From Emticicia agri (GTDB lineage Bacteria; Bacteroidota; Bacteroidia; Cytophagales; Spirosomataceae): 64,000 nt of DNA. A program made the position numbers and the translations under genes. This document shows positions 35,954-44,422 of the stretch, piece by piece. Under the pieces are notes generated by a model. The model searched no databases and was not told where the DNA came from. It worked only from the letters and a program-made list of their open reading frames with translations. The stretch's first letter is position 1, and the number at the start of each line of letters is the position of its first letter. The stretch covers positions 62,001-126,000 of the forward strand of contig NZ_SEWF01000010.1 of NCBI RefSeq assembly GCF_004168285.1, written 5' to 3'.

Positions 35954-36024
35954 ACCGAAAATAAAACCAGTTGTACCGTTTACAAAACCAATTTCAGTTT
36001 CAACTCATACACAATATAACTTTG
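35954..36024 (+). promoter_or_regulatory. LytTR direct-repeat operator B and promoter of the fibre operon
   Basis: Repeats ACCGAAAATAAA (35954) and ACCGTTTACAAAAC (35975) start 21 bp apart and are followed by CAATTTC. TAACTTTG (36017-36024) is a perfect -7 box 42 bp after the second repeat. A weak TTTC lies at the -33 distance, as expected for an activated promoter. The ATG of the LytTR gene is at 36053. Confidence 0.75.
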
Positions 36025-36052
36025 AGTCATTCAAACAAAATAAGAAAAAGCA

Positions 36053-36439
36053 ATGAAAACTCCCATTCCAAATGTACATTTTCCGATGATTGAATCAGGT
36101 AGAATTCAGTTAAGAGGAGACAAAGGTAAAATCAAATTACCCATCAAAAACATTCTTTTTTTAGAAAGCGAAATTAACTATACGCTTATCTATACTACTG
36201 ATGGAAAAAAATATTTATCAGCCTATACGCTCGGCATTTATGAAACCTTGCTCAATTCTAAAGCCGAATTTATCCGTACTCACCGCGATACGCTGGTAAA
36301 TATGAATTATGCTGAAAAAGTAGAAATGCAGTCGAACAGAAGAGGGATGATTAAGATGAACAGCGGCCGTCAGATACAGGTTTCACGCCGCAAAATGCCG
36401 CTGGTTATTGAACGTAATACACAATTGATGCGAGCTTAA
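36053..36439 (+). CDS. LytTR DNA-binding domain protein without receiver
   Basis: A 128-aa protein that is almost entirely a LytTR domain (about 25-125: IKNILFLESEINYTLIYTTD, FIRTHRDTLVNMNYA, IQVSRRKMPLVIERN). It has no receiver. It is the first gene of the probable operon that continues into the fibre genes, 36 bp before the first, and it lies behind operator B. It could sustain or limit expression of the operon by competing for the same sites as the response regulator. The same arrangement is seen at 4530. Confidence 0.88.
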   Translation: MKTPIPNVHFPMIESGRIQLRGDKGKIKLPIKNILFLESEINYTLIYTTDGKKYLSAYTLGIYETLLNSKAEFIRTHRDTLVNMNYAEKVEMQSNRRGMIKMNSGRQIQVSRRKMPLVIERNTQLMRA

Positions 36440-36474
36440 TTTACCAAATATCAATTAAACCCCTATAAATTATC

Positions 36475-37806
36475 ATGAAAAAGCTATTACGGCATTTTGT
36501 TTCCTTTATTCTGTTTTTTAATGTTTTTGTTTTTATAGCATCTGCTCAAATTAATACCTCAACCGGAGAAGACCAGGGTATTACGATTACGCCTGAAGGT
36601 ATAAAAGGCAGATTCCCTCTCTCAAGCGAGCCAACAAACGTAGCTTTAGGAAGAAGTGCTCTCAGATTAGTCAGTACAGGTACAGACAATACTGCAGTAG
36701 GAGACAGAGCACTCTATAACAATACAAAATCTTATAATACCGCCTGTGGCGATCTGGCACTCTATGCCAACACTACAGGTATCTATAACTCGGCCTTTGG
36801 TGCCAATGCCTTACAGAAAAACACTATCGGTTACGAAAATGTAGCCATAGGTGCATATGCACTATTTAATAATACATCACTATCAAAAAATGTAGCTATA
36901 GGTACTTATTCTTTGTTTTCTCAGGCTTATGAAGGAAACCTTGGTGAGAATACTGCCATTGGCCATTCGGCTCTATATAGTAATAATCCGACTGATTCGT
37001 TTAATGGTTCTCAAAATACTGCCGTTGGTAATAGTGCCCTTTACTTCAATAAGACAGGTACCTACAATGTAGCCATAGGTTATCAGGCTTCGTATAATAG
37101 TGATGGTGGCAGCGACAATATGGCATTAGGCCATAAAGCACTTCATAGTAACGTTTCAGGGTCTACTAATGTAGCTATAGGAAACGAAGCTTTATACATG
37201 AGTACAGGCTCGGGCAATGTGGCTCTTGGCTATAGAGCAGGTTATAATGAAACCGGAGATAACAAACTATACATTGCCAACAGTGAAACAAATACACCTT
37301 TGATAGGGGGCGATTTTGCCAACAAAAAACTGGCTATTAATATGGATATGACCCTTACAGGGCCCAATGATTTCAAAACACGCACAGAAGCCCTACAAGT
37401 AGGTGGAGAGGCATTTAAAACATATGGTACAGGAAACTGGGCATTTGTGTCTGACCGTCGGTTAAAGAAAAACATTCAATACCTGAACAGCCGGGAAATG
37501 CTGAACAAGCTGATGCAGATGCAAGGCGTTACCTATCAGTTGAAAGACGGAAACGATAAGAAAACGCATTATGGCTTTATTGCGCAGGAACTACGTGAAA
37601 TATTTCCGGAAAAAATCAAGGAAAATACGGCAGGATATTTATCAGCAGACTATGGTTCTTATGATGCCATTCTGATAGAAGCTATAAAGGCTGTCAACGA
37701 TAATATTGAGGAAGTAAAGGTAAACATCCCTGAAAAAGAAACGCTCTATAAGCAAACCCTGCTAATGGTTGAAAATCTGGAAAAACGTATCCAGAAGCTC
37801 AAATAA
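36475..37806 (+). CDS. Secreted trimeric fibre protein with S74 chaperone, paralogue 1
   Basis: A 443-aa exported protein. A signal peptide (about 1-24, ending ASAQ) precedes 14-residue-like left-handed beta-roll repeats (about 50-265) of the YadA-head type (NTAVGDRALYNNT, NSAFGANALQKNT, NVAIGAYALF). The C-terminal intramolecular chaperone is of Peptidase_S74 type (from about 320), with SDRRLKKNI (Ser326 and the Lys that follow are the probable self-cleavage dyad) and YGFIAQELREIFPEKI, and it ends in a coiled coil (about 410-443). In phage tail spikes such a domain trimerises the fibre and then cuts itself off. No anchor is visible, so the route across the outer membrane is unknown. Confidence 0.85.
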   Translation: MKKLLRHFVSFILFFNVFVFIASAQINTSTGEDQGITITPEGIKGRFPLSSEPTNVALGRSALRLVSTGTDNTAVGDRALYNNTKSYNTACGDLALYANTTGIYNSAFGANALQKNTIGYENVAIGAYALFNNTSLSKNVAIGTYSLFSQAYEGNLGENTAIGHSALYSNNPTDSFNGSQNTAVGNSALYFNKTGTYNVAIGYQASYNSDGGSDNMALGHKALHSNVSGSTNVAIGNEALYMSTGSGNVALGYRAGYNETGDNKLYIANSETNTPLIGGDFANKKLAINMDMTLTGPNDFKTRTEALQVGGEAFKTYGTGNWAFVSDRRLKKNIQYLNSREMLNKLMQMQGVTYQLKDGNDKKTHYGFIAQELREIFPEKIKENTAGYLSADYGSYDAILIEAIKAVNDNIEEVKVNIPEKETLYKQTLLMVENLEKRIQKLK

Positions 37807-37867
37807 TCAAGTCTTAAAATAGTACGCTTATTATTAACAATTATCATTCTTTAAGCAATCTATCAAA

Positions 37868-39241
37868 ATGAAAAAATATTTATTATTGCTCATATTCTGC
37901 TTACCTGTTTCTATTTCATTCGGGCAGATTTTTTCTATCATAAATGCTGATGGTGGTATTACCATTTTACCTGATGGCATAAAAGGTATCACACATAGTA
38001 CTTCAGAAGTAACCAATGTTTCTTTAGGGACCTATACTTTAAGTAATATTACTACAGGAACCAAAAATGTAGGCGTGGGCTATTATAGCCTTCATAAAAC
38101 TACTACCGGTTCACAACTGACCGCTATTGGTCATCAGGCACTTAGTCTGAACACAACCGGAATGCTAAATTCTGCTTTTGGAAGGGGTGCTCTTGGATAC
38201 AATACTACAGGTAATGAAAACACAGCTGTAGGAGGTAGTAGTATGACTTATAATACCTCTCTTTCAAGAAATGTTGCTGTGGGTATTGCGGCACTCAGGG
38301 AGCAAACGTATGATGGAGATAACAATAGCGACAATATAGCTGTGGGGAGTAGTGCCCTCATGAATAATAATCCCACGGATGCTTCAAACGGTCGGCAGAA
38401 TATTGGAGTGGGTGATGAAGCCTTATACAAAAATCTAACAGGTTCAAGAAATATTGGATTAGGAGAATGGGCAGCGCATGAAATGCAAACCGGGAATGAT
38501 AATATAGCTGTTGGATATAGAGCTCTATGGAGCAATGTAACAGGTTCAAAAAATACAGTTGTTGGTTTCTTTGCTTTAGGAAAAAATGTAGGAACAGGCA
38601 ATGTGGCTATTGGTTCTTCATTAGGTGATAATGAACTCGGAGACAATAAACTCTACATTGCTCATGGTTCTGATGAAGATACGCCTCTGATAGGAGGTGA
38701 TTTTGCTGCCAAAAAATTAGGGATTAATCGTAATCTATCTGTTTCAGGTGGTCCTAATGATTTCAATACCCGTACCGAAACACTACAGGTAGAAGGAGAT
38801 GCTTTTAAAACAGTGGGTAATGGTAACTGGTTGTTTCCTTCTGACCGTCGTTTAAAAAAGAATATTCTGGCATTGAATCGTCAGGAAATGTTACAAAAAG
38901 TACTACAAATGCAGGGCGTTACCTATGAAATGAAGGACGAAAGTCAGAAAGGCAGACAATATGGATTTATAGCGCAGGATCTACGTGAGATTTTTCCATC
39001 TAAGATAGTAGAAAATAAAGCAGGCTATTTATCGGCAGATTATGGTTCTTATGACCCTATGATTACAGAGTCTATTAAAGCTTTAAATCAAAAACTTGTT
39101 GATTTGAAAAAGAATAAAGCTGACCTGGAATTAACAATGAATTCCCTCAATGTTGATATCACTACACTTTTAACAAAGGTAGAACAGATAGAAGCCACAA
39201 AAGCCAAATCTGACATTTCGAAGTCTATCACAGATAAATAA
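37868..39241 (+). CDS. Secreted trimeric fibre protein with S74 chaperone, paralogue 2
   Basis: A 457-aa paralogue of the gene just upstream (61 bp apart) with the same plan: signal peptide (MKKYLLLLIFCLPVSISFGQ), beta-roll repeats (about 45-255; NVGVGYYSLHKTT, NTAVGGSSMTYNT, NIGVGDEALYKNL), S74 chaperone with SDRRLKKNI (Ser325) and YGFIAQDLREIFPSKI, and a longer coiled-coil tail (about 405-450, VDLKKNKADLELTMNS). The repeat region differs much more than the chaperone, so the binding surface may be what varies. Confidence 0.85.
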   Translation: MKKYLLLLIFCLPVSISFGQIFSIINADGGITILPDGIKGITHSTSEVTNVSLGTYTLSNITTGTKNVGVGYYSLHKTTTGSQLTAIGHQALSLNTTGMLNSAFGRGALGYNTTGNENTAVGGSSMTYNTSLSRNVAVGIAALREQTYDGDNNSDNIAVGSSALMNNNPTDASNGRQNIGVGDEALYKNLTGSRNIGLGEWAAHEMQTGNDNIAVGYRALWSNVTGSKNTVVGFFALGKNVGTGNVAIGSSLGDNELGDNKLYIAHGSDEDTPLIGGDFAAKKLGINRNLSVSGGPNDFNTRTETLQVEGDAFKTVGNGNWLFPSDRRLKKNILALNRQEMLQKVLQMQGVTYEMKDESQKGRQYGFIAQDLREIFPSKIVENKAGYLSADYGSYDPMITESIKALNQKLVDLKKNKADLELTMNSLNVDITTLLTKVEQIEATKAKSDISKSITDK

Positions 39242-39272
39242 TTTAACTATTCAGATACTAATAGATAAAACC

Positions 39273-40604
39273 ATGAAAAAGTCTATATTCAGTTTAATAT
39301 TTTGCTCTTTATACACCTTGTCATTCGGACAGATTTATATCAATAACAGCAGTAATGAAAGCATTACGATTACACCTTCAGGATTGACAGGAAAACTACC
39401 CAATGTTACCACAAAAAATGACCTGATAGCTTTAGGCCCGGGAGCCTTGCACAATGTAACAGATGACAACTATGAATCTGTTGCCATTGGCAATATGGCG
39501 CTTCATAATACTACCGATAACAGGAATACAGCTTTTGGCAGTCTTGCACTTTATAGCACCAGTACGGGCAGTTTTAATAGTGCTTTTGGTAACCATACCT
39601 TAGTTTACAATACATCAGGTTATGGAAATGTTGCCTTTGGAAGTTTTGCACTCCGCAACAATGAAACATTAAAAGAAAATGTAGCTATAGGGGTATCGGC
39701 ACTTTTTTCACAAGGGGCTTACAACAATAATAATGGCAGTAATATTGGGGTTGGTTATTTTTCCTTATACGCTGTTAAGACTTTAGGCAAATACAATGTA
39801 GGGGTAGGTGCATACGTCTTACAAAATACCTCGATAGGTAGTTATAATGTGGCCGTAGGTTATCAGGCAGGTTTGAATAATCAGACCGGGTCGAATAATA
39901 TAGCCATAGGTAATTATACTTCTACTGCTGTTTTTCAGGGTTCTAATAATATATCTCTTGGCAACAAAGCCTTGAAAGATGTTGGTTCGGCAAATTATAA
40001 TATTGGTATTGGTTACAATGCAGGCGCATTTTCTTCAAATAGTGGAATGTTATACGTAGCTAACACTAATACGCCAAGTCCCCTGTTAGGAGGTATATCA
40101 ACAGTTACACACATGAAAGTAGGTATTAATCGCAATATAAATCTTACCGGAGGCAACAATTTTCTTTCTCGCAGTGAAACCTTACAAGTTGAGGGAGAAG
40201 CCTTTAAAACAAGTGCAGGGGGTACCTGGGTTATTCCGTCTGATCGTCGTTTAAAAAAGAATATTACTGCCTTGAACAGCGAAGAAATACTAACTAAAGT
40301 TTTGCAAATGAAAGGTGTTACTTACGAAATGAAAGATGAGAGTCAGAAAGGCATACAGTATGGATTTATAGCGCAGGAAATACGTGCGGTTTTCCCGGAT
40401 AAAATCTCTGAAAACGTGGATGGTTATCTTTCGGCAGATTACGGTTCTTATACCGCTATCGAAATAGAATCTATCAAAGCCCTGCATGAGAAAATAGTAG
40501 AATTAGAAAAGTATAATACTGTGCTTAAAGAAAGAATTGAAAAACTAAGAACGGCTAAAGAACTGATTTCGCAAAAGATAGATGGTATTGAAAGCAAAAA
40601 ATAA
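39273..40604 (+). CDS. Secreted trimeric fibre protein with S74 chaperone, paralogue 3
   Basis: A 443-aa third paralogue, 31 bp after the second. Signal peptide (MKKSIFSLIFCSLYTLSFGQ), beta-roll repeats (about 60-270; NTAFGSLALYSTS, NVAFGSFALRNNE, NIAIGNYTSTAV), S74 chaperone with SDRRLKKNI (Ser323) and YGFIAQEIRAVFPDKI, and a C-terminal coiled coil (IVELEKYNTVLKERIEKL). The conserved chaperone core GYLSADYGSY is shared by all three. Tight spacing indicates one transcript with the flanking genes. Confidence 0.85.
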   Translation: MKKSIFSLIFCSLYTLSFGQIYINNSSNESITITPSGLTGKLPNVTTKNDLIALGPGALHNVTDDNYESVAIGNMALHNTTDNRNTAFGSLALYSTSTGSFNSAFGNHTLVYNTSGYGNVAFGSFALRNNETLKENVAIGVSALFSQGAYNNNNGSNIGVGYFSLYAVKTLGKYNVGVGAYVLQNTSIGSYNVAVGYQAGLNNQTGSNNIAIGNYTSTAVFQGSNNISLGNKALKDVGSANYNIGIGYNAGAFSSNSGMLYVANTNTPSPLLGGISTVTHMKVGINRNINLTGGNNFLSRSETLQVEGEAFKTSAGGTWVIPSDRRLKKNITALNSEEILTKVLQMKGVTYEMKDESQKGIQYGFIAQEIRAVFPDKISENVDGYLSADYGSYTAIEIESIKALHEKIVELEKYNTVLKERIEKLRTAKELISQKIDGIESKK

Positions 40605-40636
40605 ATATTTACACTATTTCTCATCTTTTAGGAACC

Positions 40637-41455
40637 ATGAAAAAGCTATTCGTTTTATTCCAATTTATTTCGGTAGTTGCTTATTCACAGGCTACGCTTT
40701 TAGAACCTAATTCTATCAGTATTCCAAAAGTTGCAGCTAACCCAACCTGCAATGTAGCAGCGAAAGGGAAACAGATTTTTAATACTACCAGTAACAAGAT
40801 GTTGTATTGTAATGGAAACAACTGGATAGATTTATCAGGATTAAGCCTTGTTCTACCTTATACAGCCACAGGGTCTAATGCTAATTACCTACTCTCAATT
40901 ACAAATACAGGACTTGGGAAAGCCCTGAAAACTAATGGTGGTTTACAATTTTCAGGAATTGGAGAAGGTGCAGGAAAAATTCTGACTTCTGATGGATCAG
41001 GCAATGCCACGTGGCAAGGGCCTGTTGCCTTTCTGGCTACCTATGGCGGCGAGTCTAATATGTCGGTTGGGCAAACCTCTGAAACAACTATTCCATTCAG
41101 CAACGAGAGTTATGATATCAGTAATAGTTTTTCTTTCAGCACTTTTACTGCTCCTGCCAGTGGTATCTATCATTTTGATGCCACTATCACCTGGAGTGGC
41201 TTTTTTCAAACGAATGGTTATGCAAGATTTAATCTGTTGAAAAACGATGTAATTGCCTATGGTGAATACCAGAATGGCGAACCAAATCCCTTTTCTCAAC
41301 ACTTGTCGTTAGATATAAAACTCAATGCCAACGATACTGTTAAGTTATCCGTTTTTCAGAATAGCAACTTTGACCAGGCACTCACCAATACCGGAGCAGT
41401 CAATAACAACGGCAACTATATGTATTTTTCAGGTCACTTGGTGGCGAGGCAATAA
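40637..41455 (+). CDS. Secreted C1q/TNF-like trimerising protein
   Basis: A 272-aa exported protein (signal peptide MKKLFVLFQFISVVAYSQ). The N-terminal part (about 20-75, GKQIFNTTSNKMLYCNGNNW) is the short two-Cys segment common before fibre domains in Bacteroidota. The C-terminal about 135 residues look like a C1q-type jelly roll (FTAPASGIYHFDATITW, ARFNLLKNDVIAYGEY, and LSLDIKLNANDTVKLSVFQ ahead of the terminal YMYFSGHLVARQ). Such domains trimerise and bind ligands. It is last in the fibre operon, 32 bp after paralogue 3, so it may cap or accompany the fibres. Its stop directly abuts the stop of the convergent rdgB gene. Confidence 0.75.
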   Translation: MKKLFVLFQFISVVAYSQATLLEPNSISIPKVAANPTCNVAAKGKQIFNTTSNKMLYCNGNNWIDLSGLSLVLPYTATGSNANYLLSITNTGLGKALKTNGGLQFSGIGEGAGKILTSDGSGNATWQGPVAFLATYGGESNMSVGQTSETTIPFSNESYDISNSFSFSTFTAPASGIYHFDATITWSGFFQTNGYARFNLLKNDVIAYGEYQNGEPNPFSQHLSLDIKLNANDTVKLSVFQNSNFDQALTNTGAVNNNGNYMYFSGHLVARQ

Positions 41456-42040
41456 CTATATCTTTTCGTGACTATCTAAAAAAGCTATTAATTTACCCAC
41501 AGCTATTCCACGATGACTGATAGGATTCTTTTCCTCGATACTCATTTCAGCAAAAGTTCGGTTATATCCGTCAGGAACAAAAAGCGGGTCGTATCCAAAC
41601 CCTTGGATACCTCGCTTTTCATGTATAATAGTCCCTCTGATGATTCCATCAAACTGGTGAATATCATCGCCTAATATTAATGTAATGATACATCTGAATT
41701 GGGCAGAGCGGTCTTCTATCCCTTCGAGGTTTTTAAGGAGTAAAGCATTATTTTTTGCATGATTACCATGTTCCCCTGCATAACGTGCCGAAAAAACACC
41801 AGGTTCACCATTCAGGGCATCTACTTCCAGTCCAGAATCATCGGCAATACAATTCACCCCGAATCTTTCCCTAACAAACAGGGCTTTCTGATGTGAATTA
41901 CCCTGAAAAGTATTTTCAGTTTCAGGAATTTCATCATAGCAGCCAATATCTGCTAATGTTTTGAGTTGATAATGACTACCCAATAAGGCTTGTAGTTCTT
42001 CTACTTTGTGTTGATTATTGGTTGCGAGGCAGAGAATCAT
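41456..42040 (-). CDS. rdgB: Non-canonical purine NTP pyrophosphatase (RdgB/HAM1)
   Basis: A 194-aa cytoplasmic enzyme that hydrolyses dITP, XTP and related nucleotides to monophosphates, keeping them out of DNA and RNA. Family motifs are complete: the N-terminal CLATNNQHKVEEL, DDSGLEVDALNGEPGVFSARYAG (Mg-binding Asp pair), GFGYDPLFVP, FAEMSIEEKNPISHRGIAV. Length is standard. It lies downstream of prfA on the same strand with a repeat in between. Confidence 0.96.
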   Translation of the reverse strand: MILCLATNNQHKVEELQALLGSHYQLKTLADIGCYDEIPETENTFQGNSHQKALFVRERFGVNCIADDSGLEVDALNGEPGVFSARYAGEHGNHAKNNALLLKNLEGIEDRSAQFRCIITLILGDDIHQFDGIIRGTIIHEKRGIQGFGYDPLFVPDGYNRTFAEMSIEEKNPISHRGIAVGKLIAFLDSHEKI

Positions 42041-42066
42041 ATTTTTTAGGACTGGATAGATATTTG

Positions 42067-42195
42067 TTTGGAGAAAGGAACAAGGAAAACGGAGAATGCG
42101 TCCGCCGCGCAGGAAGAAGTATTTTTTGGAAGAAGGAAATGGAAAATGGAAGAATGTTTATTCCTTGTGCCGTTCTCCATTTTCCTTTCTCCAAA
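42067..42195. repeat. Purine-rich inverted repeat between prfA and rdgB
   Basis: TTTGGAGAAAGGA (42067-42079) is perfectly complementary to 42183-42195. The interior is rich in GGAAA/GGAGAA units and their complements. It resembles the GGAGAATGGAAAATGG-type intergenic repeats seen in bacteria. Open frames through it on the plus strand are low complexity and overlap prfA, so I do not call a gene. Confidence 0.55.
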
Positions 42196-42203
42196 GCCCA
42201 GCT

Positions 42204-43280
42204 TTATGTGCCTAAGCCCTCTTTCATCTTCTCAGCATTATCAGCAATGCGGAGTTGTTCGATGAAATCGTCTATGGCACCGTCCATGACATTCGGGAGA
42301 TTATACACAGTATAACCAATACGATGGTCAGTTACACGGCTTTGTGGATAATTGTAGGTACGTATCTTATCCGAGCGGTCGCCACTCCCTACCAGCGTTT
42401 TACGGGCATCGGCAATCATGGCATTATGCTTCGCCAACTCCATTTCATAGAGTCTTGAACGCAATACTGAAAGGGCTTTTTCACGGTTTTTAATCTGTGA
42501 ACGCTCATCCTGGCAAGATACTACGATTCCTGATGGAATGTGCGTCATACGTACTGCCGAATAAGTAGTATTTACCGACTGTCCACCCGCACCCGACGAG
42601 TTGAAGGTATCTACCCGAATATCGTTCATATTCAACTGAATATCTACCTCATCAGCTTCAGGCATGGCGGCTACTGAGGCTGCAGAAGTATGCACACGTC
42701 CTTGCGATTCGGTAGCAGGTACACGTTGTACACGGTGTACACCAGATTCAAATTTCAGTTTGCCATATACATCCTCACCCTCAACTTGTAGAATAATTTC
42801 TTTATAACCACCCGAAGTACCTTCATTATGGTCTAAAAGTGTCATTGTCCAGCCCTCTTGTCTTTCAATATAGCGTTGATACATTCTGAATAAGTCTCCG
42901 GCAAAAATAGAGGCTTCGTCTCCACCCGTACCCGCACGGATTTCCAGAATCACGTTTTTACTGTCGTTCGGGTCTTTAGGTATCAGCATTTCTTTCAGAA
43001 TAGCCTCGGCTTCTTCTTTCTGAGGTGTCAGAATATCCAGCTCTTCTTTTGCCATATCCCGCAACTCTTCGTCTTTCTCATTGGCAATAATATCCTTAGC
43101 TCCCTCTAAATTCGACAGGATATTTTTATAGGCATTGAGTTGGTTGACTATCTTCTCCAGGTCTTTGTACTCTTTGCTTAATCGCTTGAATTTCGCCATG
43201 TCCGATACCACCTCCGGCATCGTAATCTGTTGAGATACCTCTTCAAATCTTTCTCTGATGGCTTCTAACTGCTCTAACAT
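42204..43280 (-). CDS. prfA: Peptide chain release factor 1
   Basis: A 358-aa class I release factor that reads UAG and UAA on the ribosome. The PAT anticodon motif sits in RVPATESQGRVH (about 188-190 from this start) and the catalytic GGQ in GAGGQSVNTT (about 232-234). The N-terminal coiled coil is complete. The start at 43280 (MLEQLEAIRERF) matches the family; an ATG four codons upstream (43292) is the alternative. It is preceded by the terminator of the DUF2911 gene. Confidence 0.97.
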   Translation of the reverse strand: MLEQLEAIRERFEEVSQQITMPEVVSDMAKFKRLSKEYKDLEKIVNQLNAYKNILSNLEGAKDIIANEKDEELRDMAKEELDILTPQKEEAEAILKEMLIPKDPNDSKNVILEIRAGTGGDEASIFAGDLFRMYQRYIERQEGWTMTLLDHNEGTSGGYKEIILQVEGEDVYGKLKFESGVHRVQRVPATESQGRVHTSAASVAAMPEADEVDIQLNMNDIRVDTFNSSGAGGQSVNTTYSAVRMTHIPSGIVVSCQDERSQIKNREKALSVLRSRLYEMELAKHNAMIADARKTLVGSGDRSDKIRTYNYPQSRVTDHRIGYTVYNLPNVMDGAIDDFIEQLRIADNAEKMKEGLGT

Positions 43281-43293
43281 ACATTTAATCAAT

Positions 43294-43335
43294 TAAAAAA
43301 ACTCCCAAATCTATTATAGAAACAGAATTGGGAGA
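43294..43335 (-). terminator. Terminator of the DUF2911 gene
   Basis: On the minus strand, CTCCCAA (43334-43328) pairs with TTGGGAG (43308-43302) and is followed by seven T residues. It separates the DUF2911 gene from prfA. Confidence 0.85.
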
Positions 43336-43353
43336 ATTGCCGGATAGGCTTGT

Positions 43354-44199
43354 TTATTTTTTACACTGTGCAAAAACATTCTGATTCAGCTTGATATAAG
43401 CGTCATCGCCTGCTTTTTTAGCCAGTTCCATCGACTTTTCAGCATTCGGTAAGGCTACTGCACAATTCCCTTGTTTAGCCGCTACACGGGCTACCAATTG
43501 GTATGCCCAGTATTCTTTATTTTTTTCTATTACTTTATTAGCCCAAACCAAGGCTTTATCTAAGTGAATACCTTTCTGATAATAATAATCAGCGGCAGCA
43601 AAATAGGTATCAATAGTAGCATCTGGTTTCGATGTTTTTTCTTCTATTTCTGCCATGATTTTCGCATCAACCGGTTGTTCTACTCTGAATTTTGCTTCTG
43701 TGTTTTCCCATTTAATGGCTATATCTGTAGTAGTTGGATTGATTCCTTCAAAATCAATCGCCATTTGTTCTACAAAATATTTGCTTTTGACCGGTGTTAC
43801 TTTGAAACGATAGACATCTTTTTTCTCATCATACCCATACGAACCCCATTGTTTATCGTCAGTATTCAGAATTATCGTCCATTCTGTGGCAGTTGGAATG
43901 GTATAAAGTCCATAGCTGCCTGCTTTTACGGCTGTTCCGTTTACTACTACATCATCATCAAACTTAATTGAGGTAATTTTGTTTGCGCCTGTTCTCCAGA
44001 CTTTTCCAAATGGCACTAAATCGCCGAATATTTTACGTCCTTTTACTGACGGACGACTGTAATCAATGGTAACTTTGGTCAGTCCTACTTCTTGCGAAAT
44101 GGTTGTTGCAGGGCTTGCCTGTGGCGTATTAATCTGGGCAAAACTTGAAATAGATATAATACTGCAAGCAAGCAATAGCTTTAGGTTTAAATGTTTCAT
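43354..44199 (-). CDS. Secreted DUF2911 family protein
   Basis: A 281-aa exported protein (signal peptide MKHLNLKLLLACSIISISSFAQ). The DUF2911 domain fills about 25-190: PATTISQEVGLTKVTIDYSRPSVKGR, FGDLVPFGKVWRTGANKIT, AGSYGLYTIPTATEWTIILN. A C-terminal tetratricopeptide-like helical tail follows (about 195-281, YYYQKGIHLDKALVWANKVI). The family is common in Bacteroidota and its biochemical role is not known. It is a single gene, divergent from the acyl-CoA ligase. The 223-bp gap between them (44200-44422) shows no clear promoter match. Confidence 0.88.
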   Translation of the reverse strand: MKHLNLKLLLACSIISISSFAQINTPQASPATTISQEVGLTKVTIDYSRPSVKGRKIFGDLVPFGKVWRTGANKITSIKFDDDVVVNGTAVKAGSYGLYTIPTATEWTIILNTDDKQWGSYGYDEKKDVYRFKVTPVKSKYFVEQMAIDFEGINPTTTDIAIKWENTEAKFRVEQPVDAKIMAEIEEKTSKPDATIDTYFAAADYYYQKGIHLDKALVWANKVIEKNKEYWAYQLVARVAAKQGNCAVALPNAEKSMELAKKAGDDAYIKLNQNVFAQCKK

Positions 44200-44422
44200 T
44201 GCTTTTTGTCTCTGATATTAGGTTTCTGGTGCGAAGTTAAGATTTATCTTCCGTTGGAATATGCTTTTTAAATAGTTTTTTAGTATTACTACCAAAAATC
44301 CTCCTGAATTATCTCTTTTTCAGATAAAACCGATGAACAAAGAAGAATAGATTTGCACAAAAATATCTTTTAATAGTACCATTTAATCTTTAGCTTGCAC
44401 AAGCAATAAAACCTGTTACACT

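Noticed and set aside
36475-40604. Repetitive coding sequence that could be a DNA repeat array
   Set aside because: The repeats are at protein level (beta-roll units such as NxAxGxxAL), with diverged DNA in intact frames. No CRISPR-like spacers.
36475-41455. Fibre genes as part of a prophage
   Set aside because: S74 chaperones suggest phage tail spikes, but there are no capsid, terminase, integrase or tail genes, and all four proteins have Sec signal peptides.
42022-42315. Plus-strand open frames over the prfA/rdgB junction
   Set aside because: They run through the purine-rich inverted repeat and overlap the 3' end of prfA and the start of rdgB. No plausible product.
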